DNA of 64,000 nucleotides, taken from positions 358,821-422,820 of the forward strand of contig JAFLBQ010000003.1 in NCBI GenBank assembly GCA_017303805.1, written 5' to 3'. Source of the DNA: Cytophagales bacterium (GTDB lineage: Bacteria; Bacteroidota; Bacteroidia; Cytophagales; Cyclobacteriaceae). The notes below the pieces were generated by a model. The model was not told the origin of the DNA, ran no database searches, and saw nothing but the letters and a program-made list of their open reading frames with translations. The first letter of the stretch is position 1. Each line of letters begins with the position of its first letter. Below are positions 1-8,418 of this stretch, in pieces. The position numbers and the translations under genes are program-made.

Positions 1-326
1 GGGCACACGAAATTCTTCAGCAACTACCCAATGTGTCGGCCGATGTACTTGACCTGCGCACCTTACTTCCGTGGGATAAGGAGGCGGTAGTGGAAACAGT
101 AAAGAAAACCCACCGGGTGTTGGTTTTGCACGAAGACACGTTAGCCGGTGGCATTGGTGCCGAGATAGCCGCGTGGATTGGTGAACATGTATTTCAATAC
201 CTGGACGCGCCCGTTATGCGCGAAGCCAGCCTGGATACTCCCGTTCCCTTTGCAGCAACATTAGAACAGAATTTTTTGCCGAAGGGTCGGTTAAAAGCAA
301 GAATAGAATCGCTTTTGAAATTCTAA
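1..326 (+). CDS. 2-oxoacid dehydrogenase E1 component, C-terminal end (partial)
   Basis: The reading frame is open from the left edge and stops at 324-326, so only about 108 C-terminal residues are present. The segment HEDTLAGGIGAEIAAWI and the following 'DAPVMREASLDTPVPFA' match the C-terminal transketolase-like domain of branched-chain or pyruvate-type E1 beta subunits, which bind the E2 core and complete the thiamine-diphosphate site. In Bacteroidota the alpha and beta halves are often fused into one protein of about 660-700 residues; whether that is so here cannot be seen. The exact substrate (branched-chain 2-oxoacids or pyruvate) cannot be decided from this fragment. Confidence 0.8.
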   Translation, partial: AHEILQQLPNVSADVLDLRTLLPWDKEAVVETVKKTHRVLVLHEDTLAGGIGAEIAAWIGEHVFQYLDAPVMREASLDTPVPFAATLEQNFLPKGRLKARIESLLKF

Positions 327-400
327 CCGGCACCCCACGTTACCTAATTAAAACCAAGTGTAAATACCTTTCCTTATCTTAGCCTGTTTATTTTCCAATT

Positions 401-3046
401 TTGAAGCTCGGTGTTGCTAAAGCCAGATCAGTACAAGGGTTAATCCTTACGGGGTTAGTTTCCCTCTTTTGCCTTTTGGCCAGCCAAACCCTTGCACAGG
501 ATAAACGGCCCATCAATAACAAATCCACCATTCGGCAAACCAAAGCCAAGTCGGTTAAGCACAAGGAAAAAGCAACCACCAAAGATTTAGCGGGCTATAA
601 ACTTCGCACAGCCAATCAATCCACAGCCAAACGAGCCGTGCATTCTTCTACCTCGCCCTACAAAGCCACGCGCAGGGCTGGCGATCAGGCCGGTAAACCT
701 ATTGGCGGCCGGCCGGCCGGCATTCGTTCGCGCACAGCCGAAGCCGGACGCGCCAACATCTATCCGCAAAAAGGTCCGTTTGTCAATCATAATTCAAAAT
801 CGCCCGAGCGCGCCTATAATAACCGGCAACAACTTTCGCGCTTGGCGCGATTGCAGACCCGGCACGATCCACCCGGTAGTAAAAAACGCATAACCCCCCG
901 GTCTAATTCGCAAGCGTACGTTACCCGCGGAAGAAAAAATGTGTATTGGGGAAAGTACTCTAAAGGCGAGCGGGCTTTTACTACCGATCTGGCCGGCAGA
1001 CCGCTGCGCACTAAAAACTTCAGAACTCCGGCCAACCCGCTTATGAAAGCCGGAAATCCTTACTATGGCCGCAAAGACCGGGGCGACAGGGCCTATAAGG
1101 GCACATTCCGGTCAGGCTATGCTACAGCCAGCAAGCGGGGTGAGCAAGCCTGGCGGGGCGATATTTCGGGGCAACCCATACGCAGAAGTGCGGGCCGGCC
1201 TAACCAGGTTGCCGGGCAACGGGGCGATAGCCCACGGATAAAGCCGGGCTTTAGCGCGCGCTTACTCAAGAAAGATGTTGGCCGGATAAGCGGCATAAAA
1301 TCCAAAAAAGGTGGGGGCTCGGTAACCGGCTTGTTTCAGTCAAACAAACCACTGCCGCCACGGCAACCGGGCGATGGTGGTCAATTTATGAAGCGCGACT
1401 TTGCCCGCTTAAAAGGTATAAAACCTCAGAAAGGGGGCGGTTCGGTAACCGGGAAAATTCAATCCAACACGCCCTTGCCTCCGCGCCAGCCCGGCAGTGG
1501 TGCCAATTATATGAAGCGCGACTTTGCCCGCCTTAAGGGAATTAAACCCAACAAAGGCGGAGGTTCTGTTACTGGCAAGTACAATTCTAATCAACCGCTT
1601 ACACCGCGTGCACCCGGTGTGGGTGCTAATTTTATCCGCAGAGATTTAAATCGCCTGCAAGGTGTAAAGCCTGTGAAAGGCGGTGGTAGTATCAGTGGCT
1701 TGCGCAGAAACAATAACAATATGCCTATAGCTGTCCGGCAGCCGGTAGATCAACGCGCAGCACGCTTTCAGGTTAACTATAAAGGCTTCATTCCTCAAAA
1801 CAGAGCCAGCAGAAATTTTAGTCAGGAAGGGCTGAGCTACACTGGCAACATCAAATCTGCACGCCCTCAAAAGGGTGGCGGCAGTGTAAGCGGTACGCTA
1901 TGGAATAATAAAGGGCAGCCCTTGCCTCCCAAATATTCTGCCGGTGCGCCCGCAAAATTTCAAGGCAATCTGCAACAAGGGCCCAAGCAATTAAGCCGCT
2001 TAGGGTACGACTATCAAGGCAATATACCGCGCCAGAAAAAATCGTTTAGCCGCGAAGGCTACGACTGGGCTGGCAATGCCCGCGCAAGCAAGCCGCTGAA
2101 AGGCGGTGGCAGTGTTAGCGGGCAACTTTGGAATAACAAAGGACAACCATTGCCTGCAAAATACTCGGCTAGTGCGGCTTCAAAATTTCAGGGCAACCTG
2201 GTGGGCACCAGAAAGTCGTTTAGTCGCGAGGGGTACGACTGGGCTGGTTACGACCGCACCCGCAAACCTGAAAAAGGTGGTGGCAGTGTTAGTGGCCAGT
2301 TATGGAACAACAAAGGACAGCCATTGCCGGCACGAGTTCCCACCGGCAAACAGGCTGGCGAAGTGGGTTATTCCGGCAAAATAAAACTACCGTTGCTTAA
2401 GCGTGAATATGTGCGTAACCCCAATGCGGTTAAGGAAGCTTTGAAAAAACATAGCCCGTACGAAAATGTGTACCAGGTAAACAACGTAACCACACCTTTG
2501 AAACAACGCGAGACGGGTAAAAACAGGTTATCGGCAAAAGCAGCTTTGCCCGGCTTACCGCCCGGGCGTGGCACAGCTAAAGCAGGCGAATACTCCGGAA
2601 CCATGAAGCAGTATTGGGAATACAAACACAATCCCAGCAGCGCTAATGCGGCTTTAAAAACAATAAAATATTCAAAAGCTTTTGCCCAGGCTACCGAGTT
2701 TGAGGGTAAGGTGCGGCTTGCCCGTGACTACCGGCATGCACCGCTGGCAAATAAAAATGCATTAAAAGTGTTGGCCCCGGGCCGAGCTTATGCGCGTATT
2801 GGCGACTACCAGGGTAATGTGCGCATGAACAAGTACAACCATCAAAAACATTTTCCTGATGCTTCCTTTGCACACGGCAAAGACAACAATGCAAAGGGCC
2901 AGCGAACTATTTTTACCAATGTGAAGTTGTTTTGGTCGGGCCTATTTAAGCGGCAGAGTACCCAACCCGATGCCGTAAAAGAGAAAGTACGCAAGCCCCG
3001 CTACGATAAAAAGGAGAAAGAATTGTGGAAAGACCTTTACGACTGA
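401..3046 (+). CDS. Large secreted basic repeat protein of unknown function
   Basis: An 881-residue protein starting at TTG, chosen because it directly opens a signal peptide (hydrophobic run ending SQTLAQ, about residues 13-33). The mature protein is rich in Lys, Arg, Gly, Asn and Pro. Residues about 300-640 hold seven copies of a unit built around KGGGS(V/I)(T/S)G, at about residues 304, 344, 385, 427, 491, 567 and 625, usually followed some ten residues later by a Pro-rich patch (PLPPRQPG or QPLPAKY). The C-terminal quarter holds four looser units of the type Y/F-S/E/Q-G-x-(V/M/I)-(R/K) spaced by about 40 residues. No enzyme domain is seen. The stop codon overlaps the next start (TGATG), so ytxJ is probably translationally coupled. 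I do not recognise a function; an extracellular or periplasmic structural role fits the repeats and charge. Confidence 0.75.
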   Translation: MKLGVAKARSVQGLILTGLVSLFCLLASQTLAQDKRPINNKSTIRQTKAKSVKHKEKATTKDLAGYKLRTANQSTAKRAVHSSTSPYKATRRAGDQAGKPIGGRPAGIRSRTAEAGRANIYPQKGPFVNHNSKSPERAYNNRQQLSRLARLQTRHDPPGSKKRITPRSNSQAYVTRGRKNVYWGKYSKGERAFTTDLAGRPLRTKNFRTPANPLMKAGNPYYGRKDRGDRAYKGTFRSGYATASKRGEQAWRGDISGQPIRRSAGRPNQVAGQRGDSPRIKPGFSARLLKKDVGRISGIKSKKGGGSVTGLFQSNKPLPPRQPGDGGQFMKRDFARLKGIKPQKGGGSVTGKIQSNTPLPPRQPGSGANYMKRDFARLKGIKPNKGGGSVTGKYNSNQPLTPRAPGVGANFIRRDLNRLQGVKPVKGGGSISGLRRNNNNMPIAVRQPVDQRAARFQVNYKGFIPQNRASRNFSQEGLSYTGNIKSARPQKGGGSVSGTLWNNKGQPLPPKYSAGAPAKFQGNLQQGPKQLSRLGYDYQGNIPRQKKSFSREGYDWAGNARASKPLKGGGSVSGQLWNNKGQPLPAKYSASAASKFQGNLVGTRKSFSREGYDWAGYDRTRKPEKGGGSVSGQLWNNKGQPLPARVPTGKQAGEVGYSGKIKLPLLKREYVRNPNAVKEALKKHSPYENVYQVNNVTTPLKQRETGKNRLSAKAALPGLPPGRGTAKAGEYSGTMKQYWEYKHNPSSANAALKTIKYSKAFAQATEFEGKVRLARDYRHAPLANKNALKVLAPGRAYARIGDYQGNVRMNKYNHQKHFPDASFAHGKDNNAKGQRTIFTNVKLFWSGLFKRQSTQPDAVKEKVRKPRYDKKEKELWKDLYD

Positions 3047-3396
3047 TGAACTGGAACGCGCTAACTAATTCAGATCAACTTCAACTGCTGATAAAGGAAT
3101 CGGCAGAACAACCTGTATTAATTTTTAAACACAGCACGAGTTGCTCCATTAGCCGGGCTGTGTTGGATCGGATAGAGCGCAACTTGAGTACTGCACTCAC
3201 CCACGTTAAGCCGTACTATTTAGATTTACTAACCTATCGGCCTGTCTCCAACCAGGTTGCAAGCGTACTAAACATCGAGCATGAGTCGCCCCAGGCCATC
3301 GTGTTATACCAGGGCAGCCCCATTTATGTTCAATCGCACTTTTCTATTGACATAAATGGAATTAAAAGTGCGCTGCCCACACCGCTTAAAAGTTAA
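3046..3396 (+). CDS. ytxJ: YtxJ family bacillithiol-system thioredoxin-like protein
   Basis: A 116-residue monothiol thioredoxin-fold protein. The start is taken at ATG 3046, which overlaps the stop of the repeat-protein gene (TGATG); an upstream in-frame GTG at 3025 is less likely. The segment FKHSTSCSISRAVLDRI places a single cysteine (Cys33) at the site used in the YtxJ family, which is linked to bacillithiol redox chemistry in Firmicutes and Bacteroidota, probably as a debacillithiolating bacilliredoxin-like protein. The second half has the cis-Pro region SPQAIVLYQGSPIY typical of thioredoxin folds. Its 3' end overlaps by 11 bases the convergent OsmC gene. Confidence 0.8.
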   Translation: MNWNALTNSDQLQLLIKESAEQPVLIFKHSTSCSISRAVLDRIERNLSTALTHVKPYYLDLLTYRPVSNQVASVLNIEHESPQAIVLYQGSPIYVQSHFSIDINGIKSALPTPLKS

Positions 3397-3793
3397 AAGT
3401 TACGGTTTGTTTTAAGCTCTCGGCCAGGCTAAGCGCCACAGGGCATGTAAGCGCTGCATTTTTTAGTTTTTGCTTTTGAACTTCGGTGGCTTGTAAACCC
3501 GGGTGCGAAAACGTGATTTGTATTTCGGCTATTCTACGCGGATTACTGGCCATTACCTTTACTACCTCCGAAGAGAGCCCTTTTAAATCCACCCCTTCGC
3601 GCTCCGCCACCATGCCCATTATGGTCATCATGCAACTGCTCAAAGCTGCGCTCACCAAATCCGTAGGGCTAAATGCTTCCCCTTTGCCATTATTGTCCGG
3701 TGGGGCATCGGTAACAATTTCGCTACCCGATTTTACATGTTTTGCTGCGGTGCGCAGGCTACCTAAATAATTTACTGTTGCCATTATTGCCAT
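3386..3793 (-). CDS. OsmC family peroxiredoxin-like protein
   Basis: A 135-residue OsmC/Ohr-superfamily protein; the true start may be the second Met three codons in (MATVNYLGS). The two redox cysteines of the family are present: Cys54 in LSSCMMTIMG and Cys117 in ALTCPVALSL. Family members reduce organic or fatty-acid hydroperoxides using lipoyl or low-molecular-weight thiols. The sequence belongs to the broader OsmC/YhfA-like branch rather than Ohr proper. It is cytoplasmic, monocistronic by appearance, and convergent with ytxJ, another thiol protein; whether they are functionally tied is not known. Confidence 0.85.
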   Translation of the reverse strand: MAIMATVNYLGSLRTAAKHVKSGSEIVTDAPPDNNGKGEAFSPTDLVSAALSSCMMTIMGMVAEREGVDLKGLSSEVVKVMASNPRRIAEIQITFSHPGLQATEVQKQKLKNAALTCPVALSLAESLKQTVTFNF

Positions 3794-3861
3794 AACAACC
3801 CTGTTATTTGTGCGTTAGAAAGTTTACTTTTAATCATCGAAAGGTAACAAAAGCAGTTGGT

Positions 3862-4590
3862 ATGAAGCACGTTTTAACAGTGGCAGCAGTTTTAATAGCC
3901 TTTGTGCGCGCAGGCGCCCAAACACAGGATAGCTACGAGTACAATTCAGAATTTACCTGGGGTATAAATAAAAATTCGGCCGGGGGGCTTATTGGAGGTT
4001 TTGTATTTAAAAAAGCCCGCAAACTTAACACCACCACTCTTGAAACGTTTGGGTTGGAAATAATGAATGTAAAGCATCCGCAAGAGGTACGCTATGTCTC
4101 TCCGTACACGGGTAATTTTTACATTTATGGTAAGAGTAATTATCTATATGCGTTACGGCTCCAATACGGCCGCGATTTTATCCTTTTTACCAAAGGCCCC
4201 CAGCAAGGAGTTGAAATAAAAGCAGTAGTAGCAGCCGGGCCTTCTATTGGTTTCGTTGCCCCCTATTACATCGAACGTACTATCGACAATAGCATTTGGG
4301 TTTCGAGGCGGGAGCAATACGATCCTTACAACCCTAACCATAGCTTTTCAAAAATTTTGGGTACCGGTAATCTTTTTGAGGGAATTGGTGATTCGAAAAT
4401 CCAACCGGGCGTTAATGGCAAAGTGGCATTAAACTTTGAATTCGGCTTTCTCAAATCGCAGGTAACGGGTTTTGAGGTGGGTGTTTTAGTAGATTCTTAC
4501 TTTAAAGACGTAAACCTGATGCCCTCATTGGAGAATAAAGCCATATTCCCTACCGTATTTTTCACATTATTCTACGGCAGTCGGAAATAA
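3862..4590 (+). CDS. Conserved secreted or outer-membrane protein of unknown function
   Basis: A 242-residue protein if started at ATG 3862, which begins a clear signal peptide (MKHVLTVAAVLIAFVRAGAQ). The frame is open further upstream, but earlier starts would bury that signal. The mature part begins YEYNSEFTWGINKNSAGGL and alternates aromatic and glycine residues as in small outer-membrane beta-barrels. It closely resembles a family of uncharacterised Bacteroidota proteins with the same motifs (FGLEIMNVKHPQEVRY, YALRLQYGRDFILF). It precedes a TonB gene by about 95 bases in the same direction, which hints at an envelope role only. Confidence 0.65.
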   Translation: MKHVLTVAAVLIAFVRAGAQTQDSYEYNSEFTWGINKNSAGGLIGGFVFKKARKLNTTTLETFGLEIMNVKHPQEVRYVSPYTGNFYIYGKSNYLYALRLQYGRDFILFTKGPQQGVEIKAVVAAGPSIGFVAPYYIERTIDNSIWVSRREQYDPYNPNHSFSKILGTGNLFEGIGDSKIQPGVNGKVALNFEFGFLKSQVTGFEVGVLVDSYFKDVNLMPSLENKAIFPTVFFTLFYGSRK

Positions 4591-4648
4591 ATTCCTTAAA
4601 AAATTCCGGAATTTCTGTGACTGGACTACGCCAGGAGGATTCTATTGC

Positions 4649-4656
4649 TATATTTG
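4649..4656 (+). promoter_or_regulatory. Candidate -7 element for the TonB gene
   Basis: TATATTTG fits the Bacteroidota -7 consensus TAnnTTTG exactly and lies 29 bases before the TonB start codon. No good TTTG -33 box is seen at the expected distance, so the call is tentative. Confidence 0.4.
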
Positions 4657-4685
4657 AAATTCCTAAACTGTAAAATTTAAAGCGT

Positions 4686-5360
4686 ATGGAAGCGAAAAAG
4701 ACTGATCGGGCAGATTTAACCAAAAAGACCTCGCTGTTTTTCAGCATCGGGTTGTTGGTAACACTTGCCATCGCATTAACCGCATTTGAGTGGCGCCAAG
4801 GCGAAGATGACCTGGTTGACCTGCAAGGCAAAAGTGCTAACGTTTTTGAAGAATTGGTAGAAGTTCCGCCCACGGAACAACCACCACCACCAGCACCCAT
4901 TATTCAGCAACCTCAAATTGTGGAGGTACCCAACGAAGAAGAGATTAAACAAGATATTCAACTTAAGTTTGACGTAGAAGTTACTGAAGACACCAAAGTA
5001 GAAGCTGTAGTTGTGGCACCCGTTGAAGAGAAAGAAGATGTGGATCAGATTTTTTCGGTAGTTGAAGAAACAGCCGAACCCAAAGGCGGTATGCCGGCAT
5101 TCTACAAATACGTAGGTGAAAAAATGAAGTACCCGGCTCAGGCCCGCAGGATGGGTGTGGAAGGCCGCGTATTCGTAGAGTTTGTTGTTAACCGCGATGG
5201 TTCTATTGTGGATGTAAAATCTATAAAAGGAATTGGCGCTGGTTGCGATGAAGAAGCTGTTCGGGTTGTGCAGAGTGCACCGGCCTGGAAGCCGGGTAAG
5301 CAAAGAGGAAAGCCTGTTCGCCAGAAAATGGTTATTCCGATTATTTTCAAACTCGGCTAA
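4686..5360 (+). CDS. Energy transducer TonB family protein
   Basis: A 224-residue inner-membrane-anchored TonB. A short cytoplasmic N-terminus is followed by one transmembrane helix (about residues 17-35), a Pro/Glu/Val-rich periplasmic spacer (PPTEQPPPPAPIIQQP and acidic stretches, about 55-125), and a C-terminal TonB domain (about 138-224) with the typical core YPAQARRMGVEGRVFVEFVV and DVKSIKGIGAGCDEEAVRVV. TonB proteins pass proton-motive energy from ExbB/ExbD to outer-membrane receptors. No exbB/exbD lie nearby. It is followed by a strong intrinsic terminator at 5383-5413. Confidence 0.9.
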   Translation: MEAKKTDRADLTKKTSLFFSIGLLVTLAIALTAFEWRQGEDDLVDLQGKSANVFEELVEVPPTEQPPPPAPIIQQPQIVEVPNEEEIKQDIQLKFDVEVTEDTKVEAVVVAPVEEKEDVDQIFSVVEETAEPKGGMPAFYKYVGEKMKYPAQARRMGVEGRVFVEFVVNRDGSIVDVKSIKGIGAGCDEEAVRVVQSAPAWKPGKQRGKPVRQKMVIPIIFKLG

Positions 5361-5382
5361 TTCTTAGCATAAAAAATCTTAG

Positions 5383-5413
5383 AAAAACCCGGTCCGATGG
5401 TTCGGGTTTTTTT
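5383..5413 (+). terminator. Intrinsic terminator after the TonB gene, probably bidirectional
   Basis: The arms AAAAACCCG and CGGGTTTTT enclose an 11-base loop and end in a run of seven T. The A-run on the left side gives a T-run on the opposite strand, so it can also stop the convergent chrA transcript whose gene ends at 5427. Confidence 0.85.
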
Positions 5414-5426
5414 GTTGCTATTCATT

Positions 5427-6635
5427 TCAAAAAATAGACCCGCATCCCAACCCTATAAGAATAATAGCCCAGGATGGAATGCGTGTATAGGCAGTAAGCA
5501 GAAAGGTAAGGAGGGCAAATCCACTATTAGCAAAAACCACCGTAGTGCTTTGTCCTACAACCAAAGGCTGAAAGAGTAAGACTGCTGCCGCAGCTACTAG
5601 CCCGGCATTTGCTGCATTAATTCCCTCAAGCGAAGCCCGGATGGGCCTGAACTTTTTCAGGTTCTCCCAAATCCGGATCATAAAAAAGATTAAGAATGTA
5701 CCCGGCAAAAAAATTCCGGCTGCAGACATAGCGGCTCCGGCAATCTGACCTGCGGTACCGTACTCGCGCATCGATAATGCCCCAATGTAGGCACTGAAAG
5801 AAAAAACGGGGCCCGGCAAACCTTGCACAAAGGCATACCCGGAAAGAAATTCTTGCGAGGTAAGGTATTGTTTGGGTGCATACTGCACAAACTCGGTGTA
5901 GAGCATGGGTGTAAGCACCTGGCCCCCGCCAAAAATCAAACTTCCATTTCGGTAGAAATTTTCAAACAACCGTACCGCCAAAAACTCGGGAATGGATTTA
6001 GTGGCCGCACCCAGCAAGGCCGCAAACACCAAAACACCGCCCCATAAAAAAAAATTGGCCCAGGAAACACTAAACCTTTGGCGTGGCTGCCGGGGGTGCG
6101 CCTTATAATTGAATGCAGTTATAAGGCCGGCCACCAGTAAGATGGCCGGAAATACAAATGGCGATTTGAACAAGTATGTGGCTATGCCGGCAAACACCAT
6201 AATGGCTGCGGCCCGTTTGGTGGTAACAACTTTTTGTATGATAGAATAGGCGGCATACGCCACAAACCCTACGGCCATGGGTTCAATAAACCGGGTAAAC
6301 GTAAGGGTAGTATGCCGCGAAACATAATTATTAATAAGAATGCCCGCGATGGTCATTATCAGCACCGAGGGCAGCAACCAAATCAGTAACGTGAGGTAAG
6401 CAAGCTTAGGCCCTCCCAACCGATAACCAATAGAAGAAAGTGTTTGTGTGGAACTAGGCCCTGGTACAACCTGGCACAAGGCATGGAGTTCCATCAATTC
6501 ATTTTCGGTAAGGTAATTTCGTTTGGCTACCAGGATATTCTGAAAGTGCCCGAGGTGAGCCTGTGGGCCGCCAAAACAAGTAACAGAAAGTACGAATACA
6601 TCTTTTAAGAATGCGCTATGACCTTTTTGATTCAA
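5427..6635 (-). CDS. chrA: Chromate efflux transporter, ChrA family (two-domain form)
   Basis: A 402-residue integral membrane protein with about ten to twelve predicted helices. It contains two homologous ChrA halves: the first with FGGPQAHLGHFQ and ELHALCQVVPGPSSTQTLS, the second with FGGGQVLTPMLYTEFV and GYAFVQGLPGPVFSFSAYIG. These FGGP/FGGGQ and PGP motifs are hallmarks of long-chain CHR transporters, proton-linked antiporters that expel chromate; a sulfate-linked role is possible. The gene lies only 3 bases after a 2OG oxygenase gene and is probably co-transcribed with it. Naming rests on the family; chromate resistance itself is an inference. Confidence 0.9.
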   Translation of the reverse strand: MNQKGHSAFLKDVFVLSVTCFGGPQAHLGHFQNILVAKRNYLTENELMELHALCQVVPGPSSTQTLSSIGYRLGGPKLAYLTLLIWLLPSVLIMTIAGILINNYVSRHTTLTFTRFIEPMAVGFVAYAAYSIIQKVVTTKRAAAIMVFAGIATYLFKSPFVFPAILLVAGLITAFNYKAHPRQPRQRFSVSWANFFLWGGVLVFAALLGAATKSIPEFLAVRLFENFYRNGSLIFGGGQVLTPMLYTEFVQYAPKQYLTSQEFLSGYAFVQGLPGPVFSFSAYIGALSMREYGTAGQIAGAAMSAAGIFLPGTFLIFFMIRIWENLKKFRPIRASLEGINAANAGLVAAAAVLLFQPLVVGQSTTVVFANSGFALLTFLLTAYTRIPSWAIILIGLGCGSIF

Positions 6636-6638
6636 GGG

Positions 6639-7610
6639 CTACTTCTTTAAACCTATTTCGCGTAAGCGCTGATTTAAAAATTCTCCGGCAGTAATATCAT
6701 TCCATAGTTTCGGGTGCTGTGCATCTACACAAGAAGGTAGTGCCGTTAAATCCATTTCTGAACGCGGGTGCATAAAGAATGGAATTGAGTATCGCGGAGT
6801 GTTCATTAAATGCCGGGGCGGATTAACTACCCGATGAATTGTTGACTTTAGTTTTTTATTGGTGAGGCGCTCCAGCATATCGCCAACGTTTACTACTAAC
6901 TGCTCGGGCAATGCGGTTATCGGAATCCACTTGCCGTCTCTTCGCAAAACCTGCAGTCCATCGGCACTGGCACCCATTAAGAGTGTAATCAGGTTGATGT
7001 CGCCATGCTCTGCCGCCCGCACCGCATCTTCGGGCACAGAATCCGGATCTTCAATAGGGAAATAATGAATAGGTCTTAAGATGCTGTTGCCATGGTGAAC
7101 TTTATCATCAAAATAGTTTTCGGGAAGGTTCAGGTACAGGGCAATGGCTTTTAGCATTTGCACCCCGGTTTTTTCCAGGCGCCTGTACACATCTAAAGCT
7201 ACTCCTTTAAACTCCGGAAGCTCGGCCGGCCACACATTGTCGGGGTATTCATTTTTGATGGGATCGTTATCCAATACCTCCTGGCCTACATGATAAAATT
7301 CTTTTAGGTCGCCAGTATTACGGCCTTTGGCATGCTCTTTCCCTTTACCGATGTAACCCCGCTGTCCGGCCAAACCGGGGATTTCGTATTTCTGTTTAAC
7401 CGCATCGGGTAACGCGTAAAATTTTTTAATGGTACTGTAAAGCCTTGCAGAAAGTTCATCCGTAAGGTAATGATTCTTGATGGCTACAAACCCAATGTTA
7501 TTATACGCTTCACCCAGTTGTTGTACAAACTTACTCTTGCGGTGAGCTTCGCCACTGGTAAAATCCGATAGGTCAAGCGAAGGTATTTCATCAAATAAGA
7601 TCTCGGCCAT
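6639..7610 (-). CDS. 2-oxoglutarate/Fe(II) oxygenase, isopenicillin N synthase-like family
   Basis: A 323-residue cytoplasmic enzyme with the N-terminal DIOX_N region (IPSLDLSDF, GFVAIKNHYL) and the double-stranded beta-helix core. The iron triad is visible as His202 and Asp204 (HGDINLITLL) and His259 (STIHRVVNP), with the 2-oxoglutarate-binding Arg273-x-Ser275 (RYSIPFF). Length and motif spacing are normal for the family, which carries out hydroxylations, desaturations or ring closures on diverse small molecules. The substrate cannot be inferred. It is the first gene of a two-gene unit with chrA and is divergent from the superoxide dismutase gene. Confidence 0.88.
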   Translation of the reverse strand: MAEILFDEIPSLDLSDFTSGEAHRKSKFVQQLGEAYNNIGFVAIKNHYLTDELSARLYSTIKKFYALPDAVKQKYEIPGLAGQRGYIGKGKEHAKGRNTGDLKEFYHVGQEVLDNDPIKNEYPDNVWPAELPEFKGVALDVYRRLEKTGVQMLKAIALYLNLPENYFDDKVHHGNSILRPIHYFPIEDPDSVPEDAVRAAEHGDINLITLLMGASADGLQVLRRDGKWIPITALPEQLVVNVGDMLERLTNKKLKSTIHRVVNPPRHLMNTPRYSIPFFMHPRSEMDLTALPSCVDAQHPKLWNDITAGEFLNQRLREIGLKK

Positions 7611-7720
7611 AGAAAACCATTTAAGATTACAAGCTAATTATTTTCGGTAAATTTACACATATCCTGTGCGTTAGGCATGATATTGGTCAGGATTAACCGG
7701 TTTCAAAAAACATCTTAGCT

Positions 7721-8416
7721 ATGGAAACTATCAACAGAAGAACCTTTGTAAAACAGACTGTTACCGCGGCTGCTGCTATGGCTGTGCCCGCTTCAGTTTT
7801 TGCTATGCCCGCACTGGCTGCACTGCAGTTTACGCAAGTACCCATGCCGTATGCACCCAATGCATTAGAGCCCAACATTGATGCACTTACTATGGAAATC
7901 CACTACGGCAAACACCACACCGCCTACATTAAGAATGTAAACGATGCCATTGCCGATGAAAAGATTTCGTTCGCTACGGAAAAAGATTTCTTTGCCAACA
8001 TTTCAAAACTCTCGGCCAAAGCCCGCAACAACGGGGGCGGTGCGTGGAATCATAATTTCTTTTGGCAGATAATGAAACCAAATAGCGGAGTGCCTGCCGG
8101 TAAAGTTGCCGAGGCAATTAATGCTGCCTTTGGATCGGTGGATAAATTTAAGGAACAGTTTACGCAGGCAGCCATAACGCGCTTTGGTTCGGGATGGGCC
8201 TGGCTGGTAAAAGATGGCAACACCCTGAAGATTGGTAGTACCCCCAATCAGGATAACCCGATGATGGATGTTAGTGACCTGAAAGGCACACCGTTGCTGG
8301 CCCTGGATGTGTGGGAACATGCGTATTACTTAAAGTACCAGAACAAACGCAACGAGTATGTTGCCAACTGGTGGAATGTGATAAACTGGGATGAAGTAGC
8401 AAAACGATTGAATTAG
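7721..8416 (+). CDS. Superoxide dismutase (Mn/Fe), Tat-exported
   Basis: A 231-residue protein. The N-terminus METINRRTFVKQTVTAAAAM carries a twin-arginine RRTFVK motif followed by an Ala-rich hydrophobic stretch, so the enzyme is probably exported folded to the periplasm. Metal ligands are His61 (EIHYGKHH), His111 (AWNHNFFW), Asp196 and His200 (LDVWEHAYY). Gln177 in NQDNP corresponds to the glutamine typical of Mn-type enzymes, whereas Fe-type enzymes usually carry theirs near the second histidine; Mn or cambialistic use is therefore likely. A small lipoprotein-like gene follows after 2 bases. Confidence 0.93.
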   Translation: METINRRTFVKQTVTAAAAMAVPASVFAMPALAALQFTQVPMPYAPNALEPNIDALTMEIHYGKHHTAYIKNVNDAIADEKISFATEKDFFANISKLSAKARNNGGGAWNHNFFWQIMKPNSGVPAGKVAEAINAAFGSVDKFKEQFTQAAITRFGSGWAWLVKDGNTLKIGSTPNQDNPMMDVSDLKGTPLLALDVWEHAYYLKYQNKRNEYVANWWNVINWDEVAKRLN

Positions 8417-8418
8417 TT

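Noticed and set aside
1300-2340. Regular repeats that could suggest a CRISPR array
   Set aside because: The repeats are in-frame protein repeats with degenerate DNA, not identical direct repeats with unique spacers. No cas genes are present.
4776-5303. A 175-residue open frame antisense to the TonB gene
   Set aside because: It is the mirror of a Pro/Glu-rich coding sequence, has no recognisable domain and lies wholly inside a confident gene.
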